Assembly: GCA_003455235.1 (NCBI GenBank)
Contig: DMRT01000127.1
Span: forward strand, 1-5,053
DNA: 5,053 nt
Reading direction: 5' to 3'
From: Chitinophagaceae bacterium
Lineage (GTDB): Bacteria; Bacteroidota; Bacteroidia; Chitinophagales; Chitinophagaceae
Below, piece by piece: positions 1-5,053 of the stretch. The translations under genes and the position numbers were made by a program. Every line of letters begins with the position of its first letter. Position 1 is the first letter of the stretch. Below the pieces are notes generated by a model. The model made no database searches and was not told where the DNA came from. It saw nothing but the letters and a program-made list of their open reading frames with translations.

Positions 1-122
1 TTCACGGGGATATTTTATGGTTAATAACGTAAACCGGGTGAAAATATTTCTTATTAAATCCTCAAATTCTTCTTTTAAAGGGCAGACCATCAGGGTTTTG
101 TATATTTAGTGAAAACATCGGT
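1..122. other. AT-rich left edge / leader of the VOC gene, no confident gene
   Basis: This stretch is clearly richer in A and T than the genes. Nothing in it can be called with confidence. On the - strand an ATG at 90-88 opens a frame that runs without a stop to the window edge (30 codons, beginning MVCPLKEEFEDL), so the start of a divergent gene is possible, but its TTA/ATA/AGA-rich codons differ from the CTG-rich neighbours. On the + strand TATATTTA at 101-108 differs at one base from the Bacteroidota -7 element TAnnTTTG. It could be the promoter of the VOC gene with a very short leader, although no well-spaced TTTG is seen upstream. Confidence 0.3.
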
Positions 123-497
123 ATGCCACCTGGAACAAAATTCATCTGTACTGTACCGGTACTGCCTTCGTCGGATATTGCCCGCGACCTGGCCTGGTAC
201 AAAGAAAAGACCGGGTTTGAAGCAGTATTTGCCGATACCATGTATGCGGTGATCAGACGGGAAAATATTTACCTGCACCTGCAATGGCATGCAGATACGG
301 ATGATGATCCGTTGCTGGGCGGCTCGGTGATCCGCATCTGCGTGGAGAATATCCGGCCGCTGTTTGAAGAATTTGTAGCAAGAGGAACCGTGCCCGAAAA
401 TAAATTCGTGGCCGGTACGCCCTGGGGTACCAACGAATTCGGTTTCTTCGACCTGAACAGGAATGCCATCTTTATCCTGGAAGAGACCGGCAACTGA
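123..497 (+). CDS. VOC-fold (glyoxalase / bleomycin-resistance-like) small protein
   Basis: A 124-residue cytoplasmic protein with the two-module beta-alpha-beta-beta-beta pattern of the vicinal oxygen chelate superfamily. Module 1 has strand and helix at residues 8-32 (VPVLPSSDIARDLAWYKEK, then GF) followed by strands at 41-56. Module 2 has SVIRICVENI at 68-77, a helix to about 88, and a last hairpin at 100-120 with PWGTNEFGFFDLNRN, the usual BRP-type ending. The length is typical for a single VOC subunit, which dimerises. The first strand carries T10 where glyoxalase I has a metal-ligand histidine, so a bleomycin-resistance-like binding protein is more likely than a metal-dependent lyase; the ligand is unknown. 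The start fits the fold, and no other ATG lies upstream in frame within the window. The gene ends 4 bases before the convergent response-regulator gene. Fold call firm, function not. Confidence 0.85.
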   Translation: MPPGTKFICTVPVLPSSDIARDLAWYKEKTGFEAVFADTMYAVIRRENIYLHLQWHADTDDDPLLGGSVIRICVENIRPLFEEFVARGTVPENKFVAGTPWGTNEFGFFDLNRNAIFILEETGN

Positions 498-501
498 AAT
501 G

Positions 502-1203
502 CTATTTCCCTTCCGGGTGATTGATCTTTTGCAGGAAGGTGGTTTTATAGGTTTCCCCGATGGGCAAAAACCGGTTGTTGATCACTACCCGGTTCTTTTC
601 AATGAAACTGATCTTGCTGAGGGAAATGAGGTACGATTTATGAATGCGGGAAAATAAATGAGCCGGCAATTCTTTTTCAAAAGACGACAGGCTTTGCAGT
701 GTAAGTACTTTGTTCCCATCTGCCGTATGAATGGCTACATAATCCCGCAATGCTTCAAAATACAAAACCTGGCTGATGTCGATACGCAATAATTTGTATT
801 CGCTTTTTACAAAAAAATAGTCTTGCGGCATTGTTTTTACCGGCCCGGTATTTACAACAGCGGGTAATTTCTGAACAGCTTTGGTAAAGCGTTCAAAGGA
901 AACCGGCTTCAAAAGGTAATCCACCACGTTGTATTCATATCCTTCCAGGGCAAATTCGGGATAAGCTGTGGTCAGGATCACTTTGCAGCGCTGGTCAATT
1001 ATTTTCATCACCTGTATACCGGTAAGCTCGGGCATCTGTATGTCGAGGAACACAAGATCAACTTCGTTATTCTGAATGCGCTGCAGTCCTTTGATGGGGC
1101 TGGTGGTTATATCAACCAGTTCCAGCCCGTCTGTCTGCCGGATATAATCGGCCAGCACATTCAGCGCCAGGGGTTCATCGTCTATTACCATACAACGGTA
1201 CAT
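502..1203 (-). CDS. LytTR-family response regulator transcription factor
   Basis: A 233-residue DNA-binding response regulator. The receiver domain spans about residues 2-115, with the acidic pocket D8-D9, phosphoacceptor D54 (VFLDIQMPEL), switch residue T78/T79 (LTTAYPEFALEGYE) and the invariant K99 (YLLKP). A short linker leads to a LytTR domain at about 128-228 with the signatures DYFFVKSEYKLLRI, ILYFEALRDYVAIHT-like strands (142-160), LFSRIHKSYLI (183-193) and FLPIGETYKT. LytTR domains bind tandem 9-base direct repeats about two helical turns apart. The ATG shares one base with the kinase stop (TGATG), so the two are translationally coupled and form a cognate pair. It is the last gene of the operon and ends 4 bases from the convergent VOC gene, with no clear terminator between. 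Likely targets are the repeat pairs at 2268-2352; this is an inference from spacing. Confidence 0.95.
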   Translation of the reverse strand: MYRCMVIDDEPLALNVLADYIRQTDGLELVDITTSPIKGLQRIQNNEVDLVFLDIQMPELTGIQVMKIIDQRCKVILTTAYPEFALEGYEYNVVDYLLKPVSFERFTKAVQKLPAVVNTGPVKTMPQDYFFVKSEYKLLRIDISQVLYFEALRDYVAIHTADGNKVLTLQSLSSFEKELPAHLFSRIHKSYLISLSKISFIEKNRVVINNRFLPIGETYKTTFLQKINHPEGK

Positions 1204-2228
1204 CAGGCAGGAAGGATTAAGGTGGCGTAAAAAACAATTTCTTTTTTCTCGGTACCAAAACGGAATTCACCCGGTTTGTAAAGCAGCTCAAGCCTGCGCT
1301 GCAGGTTCTTCAGTCCCACACCACCCCCGGAATCCGCCTTTGCCGTGTTCAGTTTGTTGGTTACTTCTATGCAGAGCTGGTGATTGTTCACGGAAGCTTC
1401 CATGCAGAAAGGATGATCCGGATCGGAGAAATCGCCATGCTTCAGTGCATTCTCTACCAATGGGATCACAGTAAGGGGTGTGATGAGTGTTTGGGCTGCC
1501 GCGGCAGAAATACTGATCCGGGCCGCCAGTTTATAATCACGGCGCAGTTGCTCCAGGTCAAGCAGGCTGTTTACATATTCCATTTCTTTTTCCAGGCTTA
1601 CCTTGTCTTTCTTCTGGTAGGTTACGTACCGCATCATGTCACTCAGCTTCAGCACGGCAGCGGCTGTCTGCGGATTCTGCTCATAGGCCAGCGAATAAAT
1701 ATTGTTGAGTGAATTGAACAGGAAATGCGGGTTCATCTGTGCCTGCAGGAAATTCAGTTCGGCTTGTTTGTTTTGTTCTTCCAGTTCGGACTGCTTTTTC
1801 CGGTTGCGGAACATTTCATCAAAAAGAAAGAATACAAAGCCGATGAGGATGTTGATCGATCCGAAGTAAATATTGTCCACCACATAGTAGCGGAACGATG
1901 TTTTCGGGTTATAGTTTCCGTAGCCGATGGTAGCCGGGAAAATCAGTTCTTCCAGCAGGTAACGGAATAAAATAAAGAAGATAAGCAGGCCGGCCACCGC
2001 AGCCAGCAACTGCCAGCGTGGCCGGCGGTAATAGAATTGGCGGAACAGCACAAAATGCGCCAGGAGCGTAACCAGCACGGTATAGAAAAAATGAGAAAGG
2101 GTAAGGGGTTCCAGTAAACTTTTCCAGGGAAAAGGGATCCCTGCATTCAGGTTTCCCATCAGCCCGAAGCCGATGAAATACATGAAAAAGAAAAATGTGT
2201 AGGCGATAAGCAACCCCTTTTTTGTCAT
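1203..2228 (-). CDS. Membrane sensor histidine kinase, LytS/YehU class (His_kinase PF06580 type)
   Basis: A 341-residue inner-membrane kinase, probably the partner of the downstream LytTR regulator. Four hydrophobic segments lie at about 7-25, 43-62, 73-92 and 117-137, with only short loops, so there is no sizeable extracytoplasmic sensor domain. A charged helix at 138-165 (RNRKKQSELEEQNKQAEL) leads into the phosphoacceptor motif QMNPHFLFNSLNN with H168. The N box is at 254-265 (VIPLVENALKHG, N260). A glycine-rich ATP-lid segment, GGGVGLKNLQRRL, lies at 301-313. The 'HFLFN' histidine box and the single G segment are diagnostic of the LytS-type family, as distinct from classical HisKA kinases. 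The size is typical for Bacteroidota members. The stimulus cannot be read from the sequence. The start at 2228 precedes the first membrane helix; the next in-frame Met (M16) would cut it. The gene is transcribed divergently from the DUF5694 gene. Confidence 0.94.
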   Translation of the reverse strand: MTKKGLLIAYTFFFFMYFIGFGLMGNLNAGIPFPWKSLLEPLTLSHFFYTVLVTLLAHFVLFRQFYYRRPRWQLLAAVAGLLIFFILFRYLLEELIFPATIGYGNYNPKTSFRYYVVDNIYFGSINILIGFVFFLFDEMFRNRKKQSELEEQNKQAELNFLQAQMNPHFLFNSLNNIYSLAYEQNPQTAAAVLKLSDMMRYVTYQKKDKVSLEKEMEYVNSLLDLEQLRRDYKLAARISISAAAAQTLITPLTVIPLVENALKHGDFSDPDHPFCMEASVNNHQLCIEVTNKLNTAKADSGGGVGLKNLQRRLELLYKPGEFRFGTEKKEIVFYATLILPA

Positions 2229-2267
2229 GCTGCTAATCTACGATAATGCCCGGGTTTGGTGAATGGT

Positions 2268-2297
2268 TGTCTGCAAGCCCGGTTATTTTATCTGCCA
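2268..2297 (-). promoter_or_regulatory. Tandem 9-bp direct-repeat pair facing the kinase operon (candidate LytTR operator)
   Basis: Read on the - strand, the elements are TGGCAGATA (2297-2289) and TTGCAGACA (2276-2268). They match at 7 of 9 positions, are separated by exactly 12 bases and so repeat every 21 bases. The pair ends 39 bases before the kinase start codon. Nine-base direct repeats with 12-13 base spacing are the known binding geometry of LytTR regulators, and this pair sits immediately upstream of a LytTR/LytS operon, so autoregulation is inferred. The base sequence itself does not match the published LytTR consensus as I remember it, so assignment rests on geometry and position. 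Confidence 0.45.
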
Positions 2298-2322
2298 ACT
2301 CCCCGGCAAAGGGCGGCCCGTT

Positions 2323-2352
2323 TTGCAGATAAACATTCCTTCTTGGCAGATT
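2323..2352 (+). promoter_or_regulatory. Tandem 9-bp direct-repeat pair facing the DUF5694 gene (candidate LytTR operator)
   Basis: The + strand elements TTGCAGATA (2323-2331) and TGGCAGATT (2344-2352) match at 7 of 9 positions and are separated by 12 bases, the same 21-base period as the pair at 2268-2297. The two pairs are mirror images about 2310: all four elements fall at symmetric coordinates. This pair ends 53 bases before the DUF5694 start, placing it where an activator bound just upstream of a promoter would sit. It suggests that the neighbouring two-component system controls the exported DUF5694 protein. Binding is inferred, not shown. Confidence 0.45.
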
Positions 2353-2405
2353 TTGTTTTTTACAACGGCACCGGTAAGCAAATTTTACGGGCAAATAAAA
2401 TTGGT

Positions 2406-3281
2406 ATGAAAAAAATAACCGCCTGCATTTTCACCCTGTTCCCCCTGCTGGTGCCGGCCCAGCAAGTGGATTGGAAAAAATTACAGTCACTGCAACCCGA
2501 CCGGATATTGCTGAACGGAGAACGGAAACCCACCAAAGTTTTGTTGCTGGGAACCTTTCATTTCGGCTATCCAAACCTTGATGGACACAAAACCGATTCT
2601 TCTAAATTCATTGATGTAAAGTCACCGCAGCGCCAGAAAGAAATACAGGAACTGGCTGATGTGATCAAAAGATTCAAGCCAACCCGCATCTATATCGAAT
2701 CATCCAATCAACCCTGGCTGGATTCGCTGTATGGGGAATACATGGGGGGGAAGTACCAACTGGGCCGCAACGAAATCTACCAGCTTGGGTTCCGGATTGC
2801 CGGGCAGATGAAACACCCGAAATTATATGCCGTGGATACCTGGCCTTTTTCGGCTGAGTTTGAAAAGAAATACAAATGGATCGACAGCTTGTGGGATTAC
2901 AGTAAGCCGGTAGACAGCCTGCGTGATAAATACTGGGATAAGAAATACAGCCAGATGTATACAGCCGGGGATTCGGTTGAGACCACCCTTACCATGCTGG
3001 AGAATTTTTTGCTGATGGCTGAGCCAACCACCATACAACGCATGCACGGACATTACCTTTGCGGGGGCTTCAATACGCTTGATAATGCGGGGCCCGATGC
3101 CATGTCCATCTGGTGGTACAACCGCAACCTCCGCATCTTTAATAATATCCTCACCACCAAACCTTCGGCAGAAGACAGGATACTGGTACTGTTTGGCAAC
3201 GGGCACATGCCGCTGTTGCGTCACTGCTTTTATTCCTCGCCTGAATTTGAGATCGTGGAGCTGAAAAGCCTGCTGAAATAA
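2406..3281 (+). CDS. Exported DUF5694-family protein (TraB/ChaN-like motif pattern)
   Basis: A 291-residue protein with an N-terminal signal peptide (MKK, a hydrophobic core to about residue 17, likely cleavage VPA|QQ after A18), so it should act in the periplasm or outside the cell; C7 is too early for a lipobox. The mature part matches what I recognise as DUF5694: KVLLLGTFHFGYP at 44-56, a DVKSPQRQKEIQEL segment at 70-83, FKPTRIYIE with E98, NEIYQLGFRIA at 122-132, AVDTW at 142-146, WWYNRNLRIF at 236-245 and GNGHMPLL at 264-271. The GTFH, glutamate and C-terminal GxGH pattern resembles TraB/Tiki/ChaN-type metal-dependent hydrolases, but catalysis is not established. The frame extends upstream to an ATG at 2256, but that would run through the operator region and bury the signal peptide, so 2406 is preferred. 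It is divergent from the kinase operon and closed by its own terminator. Confidence 0.82.
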   Translation: MKKITACIFTLFPLLVPAQQVDWKKLQSLQPDRILLNGERKPTKVLLLGTFHFGYPNLDGHKTDSSKFIDVKSPQRQKEIQELADVIKRFKPTRIYIESSNQPWLDSLYGEYMGGKYQLGRNEIYQLGFRIAGQMKHPKLYAVDTWPFSAEFEKKYKWIDSLWDYSKPVDSLRDKYWDKKYSQMYTAGDSVETTLTMLENFLLMAEPTTIQRMHGHYLCGGFNTLDNAGPDAMSIWWYNRNLRIFNNILTTKPSAEDRILVLFGNGHMPLLRHCFYSSPEFEIVELKSLLK

Positions 3282-3314
3282 GATCCGGTTTCCGGTATAG
3301 CCATGTTATTATCC

Positions 3315-3343
3315 ATGTTCCGCCCGGCGGAACATTTTTATTT
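3315..3343 (+). terminator. Rho-independent terminator of the DUF5694 gene
   Basis: Perfect 10-base arms ATGTTCCGCC (3315-3324) and GGCGGAACAT (3326-3335) flank a single C. In RNA the innermost pairs open to give a small loop on a GC-rich stem. The T-rich run TTTTTATTT (3335-3343) follows. The hairpin begins 33 bases after the DUF5694 stop codon. No matching A tract precedes the left arm, so it should work for + strand transcription only, separating this gene from the quinone reductase. Confidence 0.85.
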
Positions 3344-3446
3344 CCGGTCTTATCCACCGGTGCCATCAAAAACAATGACGGCTGTAAGTCCCCTGGCTGA
3401 TGCGGGATGCCGTTTTAGCTGATTGTTGTCAGTATCCACAGGCTCA

Positions 3447-3460
3447 GTAACATTTGTTAC
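3447..3460. promoter_or_regulatory. Inverted repeat GTAACA-TT-TGTTAC (candidate CRP/FNR-type operator)
   Basis: The 14-base interrupted palindrome can be written GTAAC-n4-GTTAC, the half-site length and spacing of CRP/FNR-superfamily operators (compare FNR TTGAT-n4-ATCAA), though with different half-sites. Its centre lies at 3453.5. If the weak -7-like box GAACTTTA at 3482-3489 is used, transcription would start near 3495 and the operator would be centred near -41.5, the class II activator position. It would then control the SQR-like gene starting at 3527. The regulator's identity is unknown. Confidence 0.4.
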
Positions 3461-3465
3461 AGCAT

Positions 3466-3477
3466 CCGCTGCAGCGG
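3466..3477. repeat. Perfect 12-bp palindrome upstream of the SQR-like gene
   Basis: CCGCTGCAGCGG is fully self-complementary and lies 5 bases downstream of the GTAAC-n4-GTTAC repeat, centre to centre 18 bases. It falls between the candidate operator and the candidate -7 box, where a repressor would block polymerase. With no loop and no T tract it is not a terminator. It may be a second operator or chance. Confidence 0.4.
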
Positions 3478-3526
3478 TTCGGAACTTTACACCGTAAACA
3501 TTCAACCACCATTTAAAAAAGCCGTT

Positions 3527-4729
3527 ATGAAAAAGATAGTTGTTGTTGGAGGTAATTTCGCAGGATCCACTGCGGCCCTCGAACTGAAAAGAAAACTAAA
3601 AAAAGAGGCGGAGGTTACGGTGATCGACCGCAATGAAGACTTCTTATATATTCCATCCCTTATATGGGTGCCCATTCACCGCCGCGAGCTGAGTGATATC
3701 TCCACTCCACGCCGTGCGGTATTTGAAAGTCATGGTGTGAATTTTGTTTGCACCACCGCCCTTCGGGTAGACCCCGATGCACAAATCGTGTATACCGAAA
3801 AAACTGATTTTCCTTATGATGAACTGATCATCGCCACCGGGCCAAAAGTGAATTTTGATATTGCACCCGGTGTGCGGGAACATGCCCTGTACATCGGTAC
3901 ACCGGTGGGCGCCATGAAAACACGAACCAAACTGGATGAATTCAAAAGGAACCCAGGACCCATTGTGATTGGCGCCACCCAGAATGCAGGGTGCATGGGG
4001 GCGGCCTATGAATTTCTTTTCAATATTGAAAAGTGGCTGCGTGACCAGCACATCCGGAAAAAAGTAGACCTGTACTGGATCACTCCCGAAGATTACCTCG
4101 GTCATTTTGGTATTGATGGTATGCCCGGCGGCGAAGCCATGCTGAAAATGTTCATGAAAATGTTCAACATTCACTACCGCCTGCAGGTGGGTGTAAAGGA
4201 AGTAACCGCCGAGGGCATCAGCCTGAGCAACGGTGAAACCATCGCCAGTAAATTCATTATGCTGATGCCTCCTTTCACCGGGGTGGATTTTATCCGCAAC
4301 TCACCGGAGCTTGATCCGAAGGCAAACGGGTTCCTGGATGTGGAAGGTACCTACCAGCATAAGAAATACCCGAATGTATGGGGTGCTGGACTAACCGTGG
4401 ATGTACCGGCGCCTTTCAGCTGCCGCAAGGTTCCGTACGCAGCGCCAAAAACCGGTTACCCCAGTGATGAAACCGGGAAGATCGTAGCGGAGAATATCAT
4501 CCGCATCATGCAGGGTAAAACCAAACTGAAATCAAAAAAATGGGGACAGATAGCCGGCCTTTGTGTAATGGATGCGGGGAAGAAAGAAGTGCTGATCGTT
4601 AGCAATCACCTGTTCAGGCCCCGTTCATTCGCCCTGATGCTGCCGAATGTTTTTTATGATATAAATAAAGTGCTGCTCGAAAAATATTTCATGTGGAAGC
4701 TAAGGCATGGATATTCTTTCCTGCCATAG
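3527..4729 (+). CDS. Sulfide:quinone oxidoreductase-like FAD-dependent oxidoreductase
   Basis: A 400-residue flavoprotein of the two-dinucleotide-binding (Rossmann) family, expected to pass electrons from a sulfide-like donor through FAD to membrane quinone. The FAD site is at the N-terminus (IVVVGGNFAGSTAALEL, 4-20, closing acidic residue near D34) with the second motif DELIIATG at 98-105. SQR landmarks follow in order: NPGPIVIGATQNAGCMGAAYEF (142-163, C156 and E162), ITPEDYLGHFGIDG (185-198, H193), PNVWGAGLTVDV (282-293), APKTGYPSDETG (306-317), GLCVMDAGK (344-352, C346) and an amphipathic tail ending LEKYFMWKLRHG (384-395), which fits monotopic membrane attachment. Compared from memory with the Acidithiobacillus ferrooxidans enzyme, C156 and C346 match the essential C160/C356 pair, while the C128 and H132 positions are G124 and G128. 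It appears monocistronic, with its own operator region and terminator. An SQR paralogue with another substrate cannot be excluded. Confidence 0.85.
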   Translation: MKKIVVVGGNFAGSTAALELKRKLKKEAEVTVIDRNEDFLYIPSLIWVPIHRRELSDISTPRRAVFESHGVNFVCTTALRVDPDAQIVYTEKTDFPYDELIIATGPKVNFDIAPGVREHALYIGTPVGAMKTRTKLDEFKRNPGPIVIGATQNAGCMGAAYEFLFNIEKWLRDQHIRKKVDLYWITPEDYLGHFGIDGMPGGEAMLKMFMKMFNIHYRLQVGVKEVTAEGISLSNGETIASKFIMLMPPFTGVDFIRNSPELDPKANGFLDVEGTYQHKKYPNVWGAGLTVDVPAPFSCRKVPYAAPKTGYPSDETGKIVAENIIRIMQGKTKLKSKKWGQIAGLCVMDAGKKEVLIVSNHLFRPRSFALMLPNVFYDINKVLLEKYFMWKLRHGYSFLP

Positions 4730-4742
4730 GTGATGTTTACAA

Positions 4743-4774
4743 ACAAAAACTCCCGGCTTTCCGGGAGTTTTTGT
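4743..4774. terminator. Bidirectional intrinsic terminator between convergent genes
   Basis: A 14-pair stem joins 4743-4756 (ACAAAAACTCCCGG) to 4761-4774 (CCGGGAGTTTTTGT) across a CTTT loop. The A5 run on the left arm and T5 run on the right arm give a T tract in both directions. It lies 13 bases after the SQR-like stop codon and 4 bases beyond the stop of the convergent M1 peptidase, so it should end both transcripts. Confidence 0.93.
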
Positions 4775-4778
4775 GTTA

Positions 4779-5053
4779 TCATTCAAGAATTACTTTCTTC
4801 AGGTAAAATCCTTTTGGATCCACCTGCAGGGGTGTTTTGCTGGTAAGGGTTACTGGTTTTTTCTCGAGTGTAAGTCGCTGCGTTCCGGAATCGGTATCCA
4901 CTTCCACCGGCAAGGGCATATCGATGTTAAGCAGTTTTACCAGGTATTTGTCGTCGGCGGTTTGTTTTACACTGATCTCCAGTTTATCTGTCGAGTACAG
5001 GAATAACTGGAACAGGGGCTTCAGGCTTTTTCCATGAGCGCCGCTGAATAATT
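4779..5053 (-). CDS. M1-family metallopeptidase, C-terminal fragment (5' end beyond window)
   Basis: On the - strand an open frame enters from the right edge and ends at TGA (4781-4779), giving the last 90 residues of a protein. It has no start codon in the window. The fragment begins LFSGAHGKSLKPLFQLFLYST, which matches the segment of M1 (gluzincin) aminopeptidases where the helical domain reads 'SG.dL..fF..wl', followed by a beta-rich tail: KLEISVKQ, KYLVKLLNIDMPLPVEVDT, QRLTLEKKPVTLT and a final PLQVDPKGFYLKKVILE. The zinc site (HExxH...E) would lie upstream, outside the window, so activity cannot be judged. M1 enzymes remove N-terminal amino acids from peptides and many Bacteroidota copies are exported. 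The overlapping + strand frames at 4773-5037 are shadows of this gene. Confidence 0.78.
   Translation of the reverse strand, partial: LFSGAHGKSLKPLFQLFLYSTDKLEISVKQTADDKYLVKLLNIDMPLPVEVDTDSGTQRLTLEKKPVTLTSKTPLQVDPKGFYLKKVILE

Larger units (their letters stand above)
2229..2405. promoter_or_regulatory. Divergent intergenic region between kinase operon and DUF5694 gene
   Basis: This 177-base region must hold the start signals of both the - strand kinase/regulator operon and the + strand DUF5694 gene. Its main feature is the four-element repeat array annotated separately. Candidate -7 boxes are poor. TAGATTAG (- strand, 2240-2233) lies so close to the kinase ATG that transcription would start at or in the start codon. 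AAATTTTA (+ strand, 2380-2387) has a TTTG at 2352-2355 some 24 bases upstream, longer than the usual spacing. No Shine-Dalgarno sequence precedes either start, as is common in Bacteroidota. Confidence 0.6.

Noticed and set aside
80..88. GGGCAGACC upstream of the VOC gene as a fifth copy of the GCAGA repeat
   Set aside because: Both end positions mismatch the consensus, and there is no partner 21 bases to either side (59-67 or 101-109), so it lacks the pair geometry.
509..539. CCTTCC/GGAAGG inverted repeat as a terminator of the VOC gene
   Set aside because: The stem is only 6 pairs with a 19-base loop and no T tract follows.
1380..1970. Plus-strand ORFs at 1380-1712 and 1725-1970
   Set aside because: They lie antisense inside the well-supported histidine kinase, with no domain pattern of their own.
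2287..2333. TTTATCTGC ... GCAGATAAA as a hairpin or terminator
   Set aside because: The arms are perfect but separated by 29 bases with no T tract after the stem; they are better explained as two opposed copies of the direct-repeat element.
2256..2405. N-terminal extension of the DUF5694 ORF from an ATG at 2256
   Set aside because: It would add 50 residues before a clear signal peptide and would be translated through the repeat array; the ATG at 2406 gives a normal exported protein.
2823..3224. 133-codon minus-strand ORF
   Set aside because: It is fully contained in the DUF5694 gene on the other strand; no family features seen.
3301..3319. CCATGTT direct repeats at 3301-3307 and 3313-3319
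   Set aside because: They are only 7 bases long, one overlaps the terminator stem and they lie just after a stop codon; chance is the simplest explanation.
3644..4174. 176-codon minus-strand ORF
   Set aside because: It is antisense to the SQR-like gene, rich in His/Phe/Gly as shadows of GC-rich third positions often are, and has no recognisable motif or start signal.

Overview
The window looks like chromosomal DNA from a Bacteroidota bacterium, most likely of the Chitinophagaceae type. This is inferred from a LytS/LytTR two-component pair, a DUF5694-type exported protein, an M1 peptidase tail, A-rich leaders without Shine-Dalgarno sequences, and roughly balanced base composition. No mobile element, CRISPR array, tRNA or rRNA was seen.

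Layout from left to right: (1) a short AT-rich edge; (2) a small VOC-fold protein on the + strand, ending 4 bases from (3) a convergent two-gene operon on the - strand, which encodes a membrane histidine kinase of the LytS/YehU class and its LytTR response regulator, joined by a 1-base TGATG overlap; (4) a 177-base divergent intergenic region; (5) an exported DUF5694 protein on the + strand, closed by a strong intrinsic terminator; (6) a 245-base intergenic region with two adjacent palindromes; (7) a sulfide:quinone oxidoreductase-like flavoprotein on the + strand; (8) a bidirectional terminator shared with (9) the C-terminal end of an M1-family metallopeptidase on the - strand, cut by the right edge of the window.

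The most interesting signal lies in the divergent region between the kinase and the DUF5694 gene. It holds four near-identical 9-base elements (consensus T[TG]GCAGA[TC][AT]) arranged as two direct-repeat pairs. Each pair has exactly 12 bases between its elements (21-base period), and the pairs point in opposite directions, symmetric about position 2310. Tandem 9-base repeats separated by 12-13 bases are the classical geometry of LytTR operators. I therefore infer that the response regulator binds here, controls its own operon and activates or represses the exported DUF5694 protein. This would make a compact sensor, regulator and periplasmic effector module.

The second signal is the promoter region of the quinone reductase. 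It has a GTAAC-n4-GTTAC inverted repeat (CRP/FNR-like geometry) followed 5 bases later by a perfect 12-base palindrome. The enzyme keeps two of the three SQR cysteines (C156, C346) but has glycine where the third cysteine and a nearby histidine are expected.
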